Source of the DNA: Corynebacterium fournieri
GTDB lineage: Bacteria > Actinomycetota > Actinomycetes > Mycobacteriales > Mycobacteriaceae
Length of the DNA: 64,000 nucleotides
Direction: 5' to 3'
Assembly: GCF_030408775.1 (NCBI RefSeq)
Contig: NZ_CP047210.1
Coordinates: forward strand, 2,046,001 to 2,110,000
The notes below the pieces were generated by a model. The model ran no database searches and was not told the origin of the DNA. It saw only the letters and a program-made list of their open reading frames with translations. Below are positions 17,966 to 26,519 of this stretch, one piece after another. A program made the translations under genes and the position numbers. Numbering within the stretch: the first letter of the stretch is position 1; each line of letters opens with the position of its first letter.

Positions 17966-18485
17966 GGCCCAGGTCTTCGAGTCCGAGGAGGAAGCGGTAC
18001 TCCAAGCCTGCGTCGCGCAGCACCTGGTCGGCACCGGTCGCGCGGTCCACGACGGTGGCCACGGCGACCACCTCGGCGCCTTCCTCGCGGCAGGCTTCGA
18101 CGGCGGTCAGCGGGGAGTTGCCGGTAGTCGTGGTGTCCTCCACCACCAGCACGCGCTTGCCCTTGATGGACGGGCCCTCGATGCGGCGCTGCATACCGTG
18201 CTTCTTCGCCTCTTTGCGCACGACGAACGCATCGATCGGGCGGCCTTCCGCGTGCATGACGGAGGTGGCCACCGGGTCGGCGCCCAGGGTCAGGCCGCCC
18301 ACCGCGTCAAAGTCCAGGTCCGAGGTGAGCTCACGCAGGAGCTTGCCGATGAGCGGGCTGGCCTCGTGGTGCAGCGTCGCGCGGCGCAGATCCACGTAGT
18401 AATCCGCCTCTTTGCCGGAAGAAAGCGTCACCTTCCCGTGGACGACTGCCAGCTCTTTGACCAGTTCAGCGAGTTTTTCCTTCAT
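17958..18485 (-). CDS. pyrE: Orotate phosphoribosyltransferase
   Basis: PyrE joins orotate and PRPP to form OMP in pyrimidine synthesis. The PRPP-binding loop RVLVVEDTTTTGNSPLTA is typical, and VDLRRATLHHEAS with GKLLREL matches the N-terminal hood. ATG 18485 gives 175 residues and sits eight nt after AAGGAG; an in-frame GTG at 18494 overlaps the ribosome site itself and is less likely. The gene starts five bp after the stop of the membrane-anchored protein upstream and overlaps the methyltransferase gene downstream, so three genes form one operon. Confidence 0.95.
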   Translation of the reverse strand: MKEKLAELVKELAVVHGKVTLSSGKEADYYVDLRRATLHHEASPLIGKLLRELTSDLDFDAVGGLTLGADPVATSVMHAEGRPIDAFVVRKEAKKHGMQRRIEGPSIKGKRVLVVEDTTTTGNSPLTAVEACREEGAEVVAVATVVDRATGADQVLRDAGLEYRFLLGLEDLGLA

Positions 18486-18490
18486 TGTTT

Positions 18491-19456
18491 TCACTCCTTA
18501 TCGTCGAAGATTGAGCTCGGGCCCTGCATCCGGCGCACGCGGGTGAGGTCCACCACGCGGCGCTCGTCGCCGGCGATGGCCTGAACGTCGTCGCCGCCCA
18601 ACTCGCGGTCTTCCACCTCGCCGCGCATGCCGCCGGTGTTGCGGGTGGGCAGCTCCACCGGGTCCTCCGGGCGCTGCATCACCGGCTCATGGTCCGGCTC
18701 CGGCAGCGGCTGCGCCGTCTGGCCGGGGATGTCGCGGGTGGGGTACGGCAGCACCAGCGCAGTGTCCTCGCGCGGAGGCAAGGTGCGCGCGGCATCGGCG
18801 AGCAACGCCAGCGGCGCCAGTGCGACATCCCATGCCTCTGGCCCGGCCTCTCGGCTGAGCTGCGCAATCACCCACGCGCCTTCGAACCACACGGCGTTGA
18901 CAGCGGCGGGCATCTGTTCGAGTGCGGTAAGCACTCGCCTATCGACGAGCCTTCGGCCCGCCCCCACCTCAGTAGCGAAGCACACAAAGCCGTTGTACGT
19001 ATCCAGCTGCACCAAGTCGTCCGAGCCCTCGGCCGCGAAACCTTCCCGGCGGAAATCCACCACCGTGTCCGATTCCGCGCCGGTGCCCATGGCGATGACC
19101 GTGGCCTCCCCCAACTCCGCCACGTGCGCATCGTGCCCGTAGGCGCTGCCCGTGGCCACGTTGCGCGCGCCCGCACCCCCGGCAGCTGCGCCGCGGGACC
19201 ACTCGCTGGCCAGCATGTCGTCGCTGGCAGTAAAGGTGTATCCGTGCTCGCGGGCCCAGGTGCGGCGCACCCGCTTCCCGGGGGCCCGGGTCTTGGCCGG
19301 TTTGGTGTGCGGCTCACCGGCCGCGTCAGCAGCACCTGCCGCGCCGGTTGCGCCGGTTGCGTCAGCCGCGCCAGTGCGTTCGCGGGCGTCGGACGCGAAC
19401 AGCGCCACGGCGGCGAGCAGCGCCGCGAGTGCGAGAACAAACAGCAGGATGACCAT
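18491..19456 (-). CDS. Membrane-anchored protein of unknown function upstream of pyrE
   Basis: A 321-residue protein with a single N-terminal membrane helix (ILLFVLALAALLAAVALFA), an Ala/Gly/Thr-rich linker with short repeats of GATGAAG type (about residues 27-50), a basic patch (KRVRRTWAREHGYTF) and a soluble domain of about 170 residues, ending in a charged tail. No family is recognised. TAGCAT ends eight nt before the ATG. It heads an operon with pyrE and the SpoU-type methyltransferase. Confidence 0.75.
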   Translation of the reverse strand: MVILLFVLALAALLAAVALFASDARERTGAADATGATGAAGAADAAGEPHTKPAKTRAPGKRVRRTWAREHGYTFTASDDMLASEWSRGAAAGGAGARNVATGSAYGHDAHVAELGEATVIAMGTGAESDTVVDFRREGFAAEGSDDLVQLDTYNGFVCFATEVGAGRRLVDRRVLTALEQMPAAVNAVWFEGAWVIAQLSREAGPEAWDVALAPLALLADAARTLPPREDTALVLPYPTRDIPGQTAQPLPEPDHEPVMQRPEDPVELPTRNTGGMRGEVEDRELGGDDVQAIAGDERRVVDLTRVRRMQGPSSIFDDKE

Positions 19457-19464
19457 CGCGGACT

Positions 19465-19470
19465 ATGCTA
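19465..19470 (-). promoter_or_regulatory. -10 element for the pyrE operon head gene
   Basis: TAGCAT on the minus strand with eight nt to ATG 19456; no purine-rich ribosome site in between. Confidence 0.45.
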
Positions 19471-19547
19471 CCGCGCACCCCGACACGCACCGGCGTGTGC
19501 CAAGGCAGCAGCTCGAAGTGCCTCGAAGTGCCGCCTAAATGTGCCGC

Positions 19548-20390
19548 TTAGATGTGCGTTGCCACCGGGTTGTCGCGGTTGCCGCTCCACTGGGACCAAC
19601 CGCCCACGTAGTGCGTGAGCAGCGGCAGGTCCACGTGCTCGAGCGCGGCCAGCAGCAGCGCCGAGTGGTTACCGGAGCCCGAGTATGTGATCGCGCCAGC
19701 CGGGTCGGTGTTGTGGGTGATGCCCAGCTGGGCAAAACGGTCCCGGACGGTGTCGGAATCTTTCACTTTGTGCGTCTGCTCGTCGAAGAGTTCGTAGACC
19801 GGCAAATTCTGCGCCCCCGGGATGTGGCCGGCGCGCAGATCCAAAATCTCGCGGCGGCCTTCGAAGCGGCGGGCACCTCTGGCGTCGATAAGCAGCCCCT
19901 CAAATGCTCTGACGTCCTCCATGGACGCGGCCGGGAGGTGACCCTCTGACAGCTCCACCTCGCGCGGGACAATCACGCCGCCGGGCCCGGCGACAGTGGG
20001 CAGGCCCTCGCCGTCCCACGCGGCGAACCCGCCGTCGAGGATATGCACGTCGCTCACACCCGCCCAGCGCAGAATCCACCACGCGCGGGCGGCGAACAGG
20101 CCGTTGCCGCCGTCGTAGACGTAGACGGGCCGACCCTCCTCAACGCCCCAGCCCGCCGCAGCTTTCCGCACGGTGGAGATGCTGGGCATCGGGTTACGGC
20201 CCACGCTACGGCCGGGCATGCCGGCGAGCTGCACAGACGGATCGCAATACAGCGCCGTCGGGATGTGCTCGGATTGGAATTTAGCCCACGCCTTGCCCTC
20301 TTCCGGCTCCCACAGCGCGGCGATGATGGTCTGTTTTTGGCCAGTCTGGATTCGCTCGTTCAGTTCAGCGGCGGAGACGAAGACGCTCAT
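19548..20390 (-). CDS. sseA: Two-domain rhodanese (SseA-like) with Ser in place of the catalytic Cys
   Basis: The 280-residue length and two tandem rhodanese domains (about residues 1-140 and 150-280) match thiosulfate or 3-mercaptopyruvate sulfurtransferases; GRNPMPS, YVYDGGNGLFAARAWW and GHIPGAQNLPVYELFD are conserved segments. The active-site loop of the second domain, normally CGSGxx, reads TYSGSGNHSA here: residue 237 is Ser (codon TCG), so the persulfide-forming cysteine is absent. Either the chemistry is different or the protein is not a sulfurtransferase. TACACT ends seven nt before the ATG. Confidence 0.85.
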   Translation of the reverse strand: MSVFVSAAELNERIQTGQKQTIIAALWEPEEGKAWAKFQSEHIPTALYCDPSVQLAGMPGRSVGRNPMPSISTVRKAAAGWGVEEGRPVYVYDGGNGLFAARAWWILRWAGVSDVHILDGGFAAWDGEGLPTVAGPGGVIVPREVELSEGHLPAASMEDVRAFEGLLIDARGARRFEGRREILDLRAGHIPGAQNLPVYELFDEQTHKVKDSDTVRDRFAQLGITHNTDPAGAITYSGSGNHSALLLAALEHVDLPLLTHYVGGWSQWSGNRDNPVATHI

Positions 20391-20397
20391 GGCCGCA

Positions 20398-20403
20398 AGT
20401 GTA
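20398..20403 (-). promoter_or_regulatory. -10 element for sseA
   Basis: TACACT on the minus strand, seven nt before ATG 20390. Confidence 0.45.
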
Positions 20404-20411
20404 ACGGGGTT

Positions 20412-20834
20412 TTACGCCATGTACCCGGGAGCGAGCTGGATCGCGCCCTGCTCCTCCAAACCGGCGAGCCACTGGGTGATCCCCTCGCGCGGACAATCCG
20501 CGCCGATGCTGGCCGCGAGCATGCCACCGGGGCCAAGCTCCACCCGGCACCCGAACGCCAGCAAGGTGGACGCAATCTCACCCGGGTCCTGACTTTCGGG
20601 ATCCTCCGGCAGCACACGCACCGTCGACGCGCCACCGCGCACAACCACGTTGTCCACGTGGAACGCCCCGCCCACCGTCACACACTCCACGATGTCGCCC
20701 ATCGCGAGCGTCGTATCCACGAACGGGACGCTCGCCACCACAAAGTGATTGCCGCCGATCTGGTGCGCCTGCAACTGTTCACTTTCAACGCCCGGGACCG
20801 CGACGCGGGTGAGAATGGTGGTGGTTGCTTGCAT
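20412..20834 (-). CDS. Small conserved protein, possibly DUF4265-like
   Basis: A 140-residue soluble protein. The segment HFVVASVPFVDTTLAMGDIVECV resembles the centre of DUF4265 proteins, whose role is unknown; this family call is tentative. ATG 20834 is chosen because TAGACT ends seven nt upstream, overlapping the adhA stop codon. It lies between adhA and sseA on the same strand, 10 bp after adhA, so it could also be reached by adhA transcripts. Confidence 0.6.
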   Translation of the reverse strand: MQATTTILTRVAVPGVESEQLQAHQIGGNHFVVASVPFVDTTLAMGDIVECVTVGGAFHVDNVVVRGGASTVRVLPEDPESQDPGEIASTLLAFGCRVELGPGGMLAASIGADCPREGITQWLAGLEEQGAIQLAPGYMA

Positions 20835-20841
20835 GCAGCGG

Positions 20842-20847
20842 AGTCTA
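20842..20847 (-). promoter_or_regulatory. -10 element within the adhA stop region
   Basis: TAGACT on the minus strand, seven nt before ATG 20834; its TAG is also the adhA stop codon. Confidence 0.45.
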
Positions 20848-21876
20848 GTACTTGATAGACATGCGGCCGGAAATCTTGCCGTTGCGCATGTTTTCAAACA
20901 CCTCGTTCACGTCATCCAACTTGCACGCGGTCACGTGCGGCTTGACCTCTCCGCGCGCGTAAAAGTCCAGTGCTTCAGCCATATCCTGCCGGGTGCCAAC
21001 GAGCGAGCCGCGGATGGTGATGCCCCGCAGAACAATATCGAAAATCGGGGCCGGGAACTCCCCCGGAGGCAGGCCATTGAACACGATGGTGCCGTTGGAG
21101 CGGCTCATCGCGATAGCCTGGCCGAACGCGTCGGGGTGCACTGCGGTGACCAGCACGCCGTGGGCGCCGCCGTCGGTGTACTCCTGCACGGCCTCGCCCG
21201 GGTCCGTGGTCTTGGCATTCACCGCGAACTCTGCACCCAGCTGCTTGGCCAGTTCGAGCTTGTCGTCCGCAATGTCGACCGCGATGACGCGCATCCCCAT
21301 GGCCACGCCGTACTGCACCGCAAGGTGGCCGAGACCGCCAACACCGGAAATCACCATGAACTGCCCAGGCTTGGTGTCCGCCTCTTTCAGGCCCTTATAC
21401 ACAGTCACGCCAGCACACAGGATCGGAGCAACCTCAACCGGGTCCGCCCCTTCTGGGATGCGCGGCGCGTAGCGGGTGTCCACCAGCATGTATTCACCGA
21501 AGGAGCCGTTCTGGGTGTAGCCACCGTATTCCGCCTGCTTGCAGTACGTCTCCCGGCCGGTGTGGCAGAACTCGCACTCGCCGCACGCAGACCACAGCCA
21601 GGCGTTGCCAACCATGTCGCCAACCTTTACCGAATGCTCGCCCGGGCCCAGCTCTACAACCTCGCCCACGCCCTCGTGCCCCGGCACGAACGGTGGTTGT
21701 GGTTTGACGGGCCAGTCCCCTTCAACCGCGTGGAGATCGGTGTGGCAGATACCCGAAGCGTGAAGCTTTACCAGTGCCTGGAACGGGCCTGGTTTTGGCA
21801 GATCGATTTCTTCGACGTTGACGGTTGGGCCAAATTGCTCAGCTACGGCTGCGCGCATTGCTGTTGGGGCGGTCAT
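20845..21876 (-). CDS. adhA: Zinc-dependent alcohol dehydrogenase
   Basis: This 343-residue medium-chain dehydrogenase closely resembles AdhA of C. glutamicum, which oxidises ethanol to acetaldehyde with NAD. Catalytic zinc ligands are Cys44 and His67 with Glu68; structural zinc ligands are Cys98, Cys101, Cys104 and Cys112 (CGECEFCHTGRETYC). The Rossmann fingerprint is SGVGGLGHLA. GAAAGGAG precedes the ATG. With ald (38665-40185) and pta-ackA it completes a path from ethanol to acetate or acetyl-CoA within this window. Confidence 0.94.
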   Translation of the reverse strand: MTAPTAMRAAVAEQFGPTVNVEEIDLPKPGPFQALVKLHASGICHTDLHAVEGDWPVKPQPPFVPGHEGVGEVVELGPGEHSVKVGDMVGNAWLWSACGECEFCHTGRETYCKQAEYGGYTQNGSFGEYMLVDTRYAPRIPEGADPVEVAPILCAGVTVYKGLKEADTKPGQFMVISGVGGLGHLAVQYGVAMGMRVIAVDIADDKLELAKQLGAEFAVNAKTTDPGEAVQEYTDGGAHGVLVTAVHPDAFGQAIAMSRSNGTIVFNGLPPGEFPAPIFDIVLRGITIRGSLVGTRQDMAEALDFYARGEVKPHVTACKLDDVNEVFENMRNGKISGRMSIKY

Positions 21877-22022
21877 GGGGGCTCCTTTCTAAGGGCTTAC
21901 AACGTAGCTCAATATGTTACCAATCACACCAGACAATCACTAGAGATGTATGCCACACTTCGGGGTAATTACGCAGGTGCCGGACGCCCACATGAGGCGG
22001 CATTGAGGAAACCGGTGGGGCC

Positions 22023-22028
22023 TAGACT
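22023..22028 (+). promoter_or_regulatory. -10 element for panB
   Basis: TAGACT, six nt before GTG 22035. There is no ribosome site between them. Confidence 0.5.
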
Positions 22029-22034
22029 GCAAGC

Positions 22035-22853
22035 GTGACTGGATATCTTGCTCCAACGAAAAAGGTGCGGCTGGCAGACCTCGCACGGAAGAAAGCCGAC
22101 GGGGAAAAGTGGGCGATGCTTACCGCCTACGACTTCGCCACCGCGAGGGTGTTTTCCCAGGCTGGCATCGAGTGCCTCCTGGTGGGTGATTCGGCCGCGA
22201 ACGTGGTCTACGGCTACGCCACCACCAATCAGGTGTCCGTGGACGAGATGGCGTTTTTGGGCGCGGCGGTCGTGCGCGGCGCCGGTAATGCGCTGGTGGT
22301 GATGGATCTGCCCTTCGGAAGCTACGAGGCGAGCGACGAGCAGTGCGTGCGCAGCGCCACCGACCTAGTGCGCCGCACTGGCGCGCACGTGGTGAAACTT
22401 GAGGGCGGTGTCCGTATCGCGCCGCGGATCCGGGCGCTGAAAGACGCCGGGTTGGCAGTGTGCGCCCACGTCGGCTTCACCCCGCAGTCCGTGGACAGTT
22501 TGAGCGGGTTCAAAGTCCAAGGCCGCGACGCCGGCGCCGAGCAGTTGCGGTCGGACACCCGCGCGGTGGTCGAGGCCGGCACCGACATGGTCGTCTTCGA
22601 GATGGTCCCGGCGGATCTGGCGGCTGAACTCACCGCCGAGTGCCCAGTGCCCACCATCGGCATCGGCGCAGGCAGCGGCACCGACGCCCAGGTGCTGGTG
22701 TGGCACGACATGGCGGATGTGCCCGCCGGCGACCACCGGGCTAAGTTCGTCCGCCGCTTCGGCACTGTGGGCGAAGGCCTGGCCGCGGCGGCTGCGGAGT
22801 ACAAGCGCGCGGTGCACCTCGGCGAATTCCCGGGGCCGGAGCACGCGTTTTAG
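22035..22853 (+). CDS. panB: 3-methyl-2-oxobutanoate hydroxymethyltransferase
   Basis: PanB adds a hydroxymethyl group from methylene-tetrahydrofolate to ketoisovalerate, the first step of pantothenate synthesis. The 272 residues include MLTAYDFATARVFSQAG, LVGDSAANVVYGYATT, DLPFGSYEAS, VKLEGG (metal and substrate site) and the C-terminal TIGIGAGSGTDAQVLVWHDM. It starts with GTG and appears leaderless. Unlike the panBC operon of C. glutamicum, panB is here convergent with panC, 146 bp apart. Confidence 0.95.
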   Translation: MTGYLAPTKKVRLADLARKKADGEKWAMLTAYDFATARVFSQAGIECLLVGDSAANVVYGYATTNQVSVDEMAFLGAAVVRGAGNALVVMDLPFGSYEASDEQCVRSATDLVRRTGAHVVKLEGGVRIAPRIRALKDAGLAVCAHVGFTPQSVDSLSGFKVQGRDAGAEQLRSDTRAVVEAGTDMVVFEMVPADLAAELTAECPVPTIGIGAGSGTDAQVLVWHDMADVPAGDHRAKFVRRFGTVGEGLAAAAAEYKRAVHLGEFPGPEHAF

Positions 22854-22889
22854 TCGGGGCGGGTACCTAGCCATGCCGTTACTTTGCGC

Positions 22890-22996
22890 ACACCCTGGGA
22901 TCTATACCCTGGGTTCGCGCAAAAATCGGCCATTCCCAGGCTGAGCCTCCCAGGGTTTGCGGATCGAGGCGGGCGGGGTGGCAGAAGCTCGCCACC
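22890..22996. repeat. Hairpin and CCCAGGGT repeat cluster between panB and panC
   Basis: TTTGCGC and GCGCAAA enclose two direct copies of ACCCTGGG (about 22892-22927). An inverted copy, CCCAGGGT, follows near 22950. A separate GGTGGC/GCCACC hairpin (22977-22996) lies right after the panC stop. None has a clear T-run, so factor-independent termination is uncertain, although the location between convergent genes fits that role. Confidence 0.45.
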
Positions 22997-22999
22997 GCG

Positions 23000-23794
23000 C
23001 TAGAGCTCGATCGCGGCGTTATCCAGCAGCCGGGTTGTGCCCACCTTCGCCGCCACAAGCAGCCGGGCGGGGCCCGAGTGCCCGTCGGGAAGCTCGGTAA
23101 GGTCCTCGGCGGTGGCGACGAGATAGTCGAGTTCGAGGCCGTCGGTGCCTCGCAGCAGCGAACCTGCCTCCGCGAGCGATCCGGTTGCCAGCGCCCGCGG
23201 GAGAGCCAGCGCGGTGGCGCGCTCCTCGGCGGAGAGGTAACGGTTGCGCGAGGACAGCGCCAGCCCGTCGGTGTCACGCACAATCGGACAACCGTGGATG
23301 CGCACAGGCAGGTGCAGGTCATCCACCATCTGCCGGATCAGCGCAAGCTGTTGGTAGTCCTTCTCACCGAAAAACGCGTCGGTGGCGCGAGTCAGCGCGA
23401 ACAGCTTCGCCACCACCGTGAGCACGCCTGCAAAGTGCGTCGGCCGGGTCGCGCCCTCCAGCACCGACCCCAACGGGCCCGGGTGGATCGTGGTGCGCGG
23501 TCCGCGCGGGTACATCGTCTCGGCCGTTGGTGCGAAGACAGCGTCGACGCCTTCCGCCTCAAGCTTGGCCACGTCCTCCGGCAACGTCCGCGGATACGCA
23601 TCCAAATCCTCGCCCGGCGCGAACTGCAGCGGGTTGACAAAGATGCTGACCACCACGGGGTTGCCCAGCGCTTTGGCTGCGCGCACGAGGGCGAGGTGAC
23701 CGTCGTGTAAGGCACCCATGGTGGGCACGAGAGAGACGTCGCCGGCGGGCAGGGTGCTCGCCAGCTCTTCCGGGGTGTGGACGAGTTGAGTCAT
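23000..23794 (-). CDS. panC: Pantoate--beta-alanine ligase
   Basis: PanC joins pantoate and beta-alanine with ATP to give pantothenate. The N-terminal VPTMGALHDGHLALVRAA contains the HIGH-type nucleotide motif, FVNPLQFAP follows, FGEKDYQQLALI is the second family signature, and SSRNRYLSAEER is the KMSKS-like loop. At 264 residues it is slightly shorter than the usual 280. It starts 11 bp after the clpB stop in the same direction, with both GAGGGT and GATAAT close before the ATG, so it may be transcribed with clpB or on its own. Confidence 0.94.
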   Translation of the reverse strand: MTQLVHTPEELASTLPAGDVSLVPTMGALHDGHLALVRAAKALGNPVVVSIFVNPLQFAPGEDLDAYPRTLPEDVAKLEAEGVDAVFAPTAETMYPRGPRTTIHPGPLGSVLEGATRPTHFAGVLTVVAKLFALTRATDAFFGEKDYQQLALIRQMVDDLHLPVRIHGCPIVRDTDGLALSSRNRYLSAEERATALALPRALATGSLAEAGSLLRGTDGLELDYLVATAEDLTELPDGHSGPARLLVAAKVGTTRLLDNAAIEL

Positions 23795-23805
23795 ACCCTC
23801 ATTAT

Positions 23806-26352
23806 CTACGCCGCGGAAACGTCCAGGCCCTCGCCGCCGTCGGCAACGTCGACGTGGACTGTGTCGCCGTCGCGGATGTCGCCGGCCAGCAGCTTCTTGG
23901 CCAGACGGTCGCCGATGGCCTGCTGGATCAGGCGGCGCAGCGGGCGGGCGCCGTAGGCCGGGTCGTAGCCGCGCTCGGCCAGCCAGCTCTTCGCGGAGTC
24001 GGAGACGTCCAAGCTCAGGCGGCGGGCGGCGAGGCGCTCGGCCAAACCCTCAAGCTGGATGTCCACGATGCCAACGAGCTGGTCCTGGCTTAGCGGGTCG
24101 AAGACCACCACATCGTCGAGGCGGTTGATGAACTCCGGCTTGAAGTGGTGCTTAACCGCCTCCATGATCTGCTCGCGGTTGCCGCCCGCACCCAGGTTGG
24201 AGGTGAGGATCACCACCGTGTTGCGGAAGTCCACGGTGCGGCCCTGACCGTCCGTCAGCCGCCCTTCGTCTAGGACCTGCAGCAGCACGTCGAAGACGTC
24301 CGGGTGGGCCTTTTCCACCTCGTCGAACAGCACCAGCGAGTAGGGGCGACGACGCACCGCCTCGGTGAGCTGGCCGCCGGCGTCGTAGCCGACGTATCCC
24401 GGAGGGGCACCAACCAGGCGGGCCACAGAGTGCTTCTCGCCGTACTCGGACATGTCGATGCGGATCATGGCGGACTCGTCGTCGAAGAGGAACTCCGACA
24501 GGGACTTGGCCAGCTCCGTCTTACCCACACCGGTGGGGCCGAGGAACAGGAAGGAGCCGATCGGGCGGTTCGGATCCGCAACCCCAGCACGCGAGCGGCG
24601 CACCGCGTCGGAGACCGCGATCACGGCTTCCTTCTGGCCCACCACGCGCTCGCCCAGCACGGACTCCATGTTGAGCAGCTTCTCGGTCTCGCCCTGCATC
24701 ATCTTGCCTGCCGGAATACCCGTCCAGGAGGACACGACGTCCGCGATGATGTCCGGGGTGACTTCCTCTTCCAGCATCGTCTTGTTGCTGGCCTCGGATT
24801 CCACCTTGGCCACCTCGGCCTCAAGCTCCGGGATGCGGCCGTAGCGCAGCTCGGAGACCTTGGCGTAGTCGCCCTCGCGCTCCGCGATCTCGGACTCGTT
24901 GCGCAGGCGCTCGAGCTCCTCCTTCGCGGACTGGACCTTGTTCACCTCCGCCTTCTCGTTTTCCCAGCGGGCCTTCATCTCGCCCAGGCGCTCGCGCTGA
25001 TCCGCCAGCTCCTCGCGCAGGTGCTCCAGGCGCTGCTTGGACGCGGCGTCGGACTCCTTCTGCAGGGCAATCTCCTCGATGTCCAGGCGGCGCACGATAC
25101 GCTCGAGCTCGTCAATCTCCTGCGGGGAGGAGTCGATCTGCATGCGCAGGCGCGAACCGGCCTCGTCCACCAGGTCGATGGCCTTGTCCGGCAGGAAGCG
25201 GTTAGTGATGTAGCGGTTGGACAGCTCCGCCGCGGACACCAGCGCGGAGTCCTGGATGCGCACGCCGTGGTGCACCTCGTAGCGCTCCTTGAGCCCGCGC
25301 AGGATGCCGATGGTGTCTTCCACCGTCGGCTCCCCCACGTACACCTGCTGGAAGCGGCGCTCCAAAGCGGCGTCCTTTTCGATGTACTGGCGGTACTCGT
25401 CCAACGTGGTCGCACCGACCAAGCGCAGCTCACCGCGGGCGAGCAGCGGCTTGATCATGTTGCCGGCGTCCATCGCGGAATCGCCGGACGCGCCGGCACC
25501 GACGATGGTGTGCAGCTCGTCGATGAAGGTGATGATCTGCCCGTTGGACTCCTTGATCTCGTCCAACACGGCCTTGAGGCGTTCCTCAAACTCGCCGCGG
25601 AACTTCGCGCCAGCGACCATGGACCCCAGATCCAGCGAGATCAGGGTCTTGCCCTTGAGCGACTCCGGCACGTCTCCGGCCACGATGCGCCGCGCCAGGC
25701 CCTCCACAATCGCAGTCTTGCCCACGCCCGGCTCACCGATGAGCACCGGGTTGTTCTTCGTGCGGCGGGAAAGGACCTGCACCACGCGACGGATCTCCGA
25801 ATCGCGGCCGATCACCGGGTCAATCTTGCCTTCGCGGGCACGCGCGGTCAGGTCGGTGGAGTACTTCGCCAGCGCCTGGAATTGGTCCTCCGGGTTTTCA
25901 GAGGTCACCGTCTTGCCGCCGCGGACGGAGGAAAAGGCCTCCTTCAACGCCTCGTAGGTGGCGCCGCGCTTGGTCAACAGCTCCGCCGCATCATCGTTGC
26001 CCTTGGCAATCGCTGCCAAGAGCACGTCGGCGGACACGAACTCGTCGCCAAGCTCACCTGCGAGATCCTGCGCATACTGCAAGGCCGTCTGCAGGTCCCG
26101 GTTGATGCCCGGGTTGGCCATGTTCTGCCCCTGCGCACTGGGGTAGGTGCCGATGAGCTCGCCAGCTTCGCGCGCAACGGTTTCCGGATCGACGCCCGTG
26201 GCCTTGAGCACCGGGGCGGCGATGCCGTCTTCCTGCTTGAGCAGCGCCTCCAGCACGTGCGCCGGGCGCATCTCCGGGTTACCCGCGGCAGAGGCGCGCA
26301 TCTGCGCCTGCTGCAGGGCCTCCTGTGTCTTTTGCGTGTATTTGTTCGCCAT
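23806..26352 (-). CDS. clpB: ClpB disaggregating chaperone
   Basis: ClpB is a hexameric AAA+ machine that pulls polypeptides out of aggregates together with DnaK-DnaJ-GrpE, whose genes are also here. The 848-residue protein has the N-terminal Clp repeats (1-145), first AAA+ module (Walker [11 protein letters not shown]), the coiled-coil middle domain (about 400-520) specific to ClpB, second AAA+ module ([10 protein letters not shown]) and the C-terminal cap. AAAGGA lies ten nt before the ATG. A SigH-type promoter and two HAIR-like sequences lie upstream, indicating heat and redox stress control. Confidence 0.97.
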   Translation of the reverse strand: MANKYTQKTQEALQQAQMRASAAGNPEMRPAHVLEALLKQEDGIAAPVLKATGVDPETVAREAGELIGTYPSAQGQNMANPGINRDLQTALQYAQDLAGELGDEFVSADVLLAAIAKGNDDAAELLTKRGATYEALKEAFSSVRGGKTVTSENPEDQFQALAKYSTDLTARAREGKIDPVIGRDSEIRRVVQVLSRRTKNNPVLIGEPGVGKTAIVEGLARRIVAGDVPESLKGKTLISLDLGSMVAGAKFRGEFEERLKAVLDEIKESNGQIITFIDELHTIVGAGASGDSAMDAGNMIKPLLARGELRLVGATTLDEYRQYIEKDAALERRFQQVYVGEPTVEDTIGILRGLKERYEVHHGVRIQDSALVSAAELSNRYITNRFLPDKAIDLVDEAGSRLRMQIDSSPQEIDELERIVRRLDIEEIALQKESDAASKQRLEHLREELADQRERLGEMKARWENEKAEVNKVQSAKEELERLRNESEIAEREGDYAKVSELRYGRIPELEAEVAKVESEASNKTMLEEEVTPDIIADVVSSWTGIPAGKMMQGETEKLLNMESVLGERVVGQKEAVIAVSDAVRRSRAGVADPNRPIGSFLFLGPTGVGKTELAKSLSEFLFDDESAMIRIDMSEYGEKHSVARLVGAPPGYVGYDAGGQLTEAVRRRPYSLVLFDEVEKAHPDVFDVLLQVLDEGRLTDGQGRTVDFRNTVVILTSNLGAGGNREQIMEAVKHHFKPEFINRLDDVVVFDPLSQDQLVGIVDIQLEGLAERLAARRLSLDVSDSAKSWLAERGYDPAYGARPLRRLIQQAIGDRLAKKLLAGDIRDGDTVHVDVADGGEGLDVSAA

Positions 26353-26395
26353 GAGTCCATGGTCCTTTCTTGCCTAATGTTTGTTTCGCACTAGG

Positions 26396-26424
26396 TTCAA
26401 CGCACAAGAAGTTGAGTCTGTTCC
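26396..26424 (-). promoter_or_regulatory. SigH-type promoter of clpB
   Basis: On the minus strand GGAAC (26424-26420) and CGTTGAA (from 26402) are separated by 17 nt, matching the GGAA-(N17-19)-GTT pattern of corynebacterial SigH promoters. Predicted transcription start is about 40 nt before the ATG. Confidence 0.65.
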
Positions 26425-26431
26425 TGTCAAC
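26411..26431. promoter_or_regulatory. HAIR-like HspR site upstream of clpB (proximal)
   Basis: GTTGAGT-N7-TGTCAAC, matching 10 of 14 arm positions of CTTGAGT-N7-ACTCAAG, and overlapping the -35 of the SigH-type promoter. Confidence 0.5.
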
Positions 26432-26440
26432 GCGAAAAAA

Positions 26441-26461
26441 GTTGCGCGACATCCACTCAAT
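26441..26461. promoter_or_regulatory. HAIR-like site upstream of clpB (distal)
   Basis: GTTGCGC-N7-ACTCAAT, 10 of 14 arm positions of the HAIR consensus, centred 30 bp from the proximal site, i.e. close to three helical turns. Confidence 0.35.
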
Positions 26462-26465
26462 ACGG

Positions 26466-26490
26466 AAAAAGCCCTGCATAGTGCAGGGCT
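26466..26490 (-). terminator. Terminator of the GltS-like gene
   Basis: AGCCCTGCA (26470-26478) and TGCAGGGCT (26482-26490), 3-nt loop, then TTTTT on the minus strand. It insulates clpB from the carrier gene. Confidence 0.85.
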
Positions 26491-26519
26491 TGCTGGAAGA
26501 CGTCGTCAAGCAAAAAGCT

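Noticed and set aside
15920-18127. A 735-codon plus-strand frame opposite the GH76-like, methyltransferase and pyrE genes
   Set aside because: It crosses several well-supported minus-strand genes and encodes a low-complexity basic sequence.
24304-26394. A 696-codon plus-strand frame opposite clpB
   Set aside because: Antisense shadow of clpB, whose AAA+ motifs are unambiguous.
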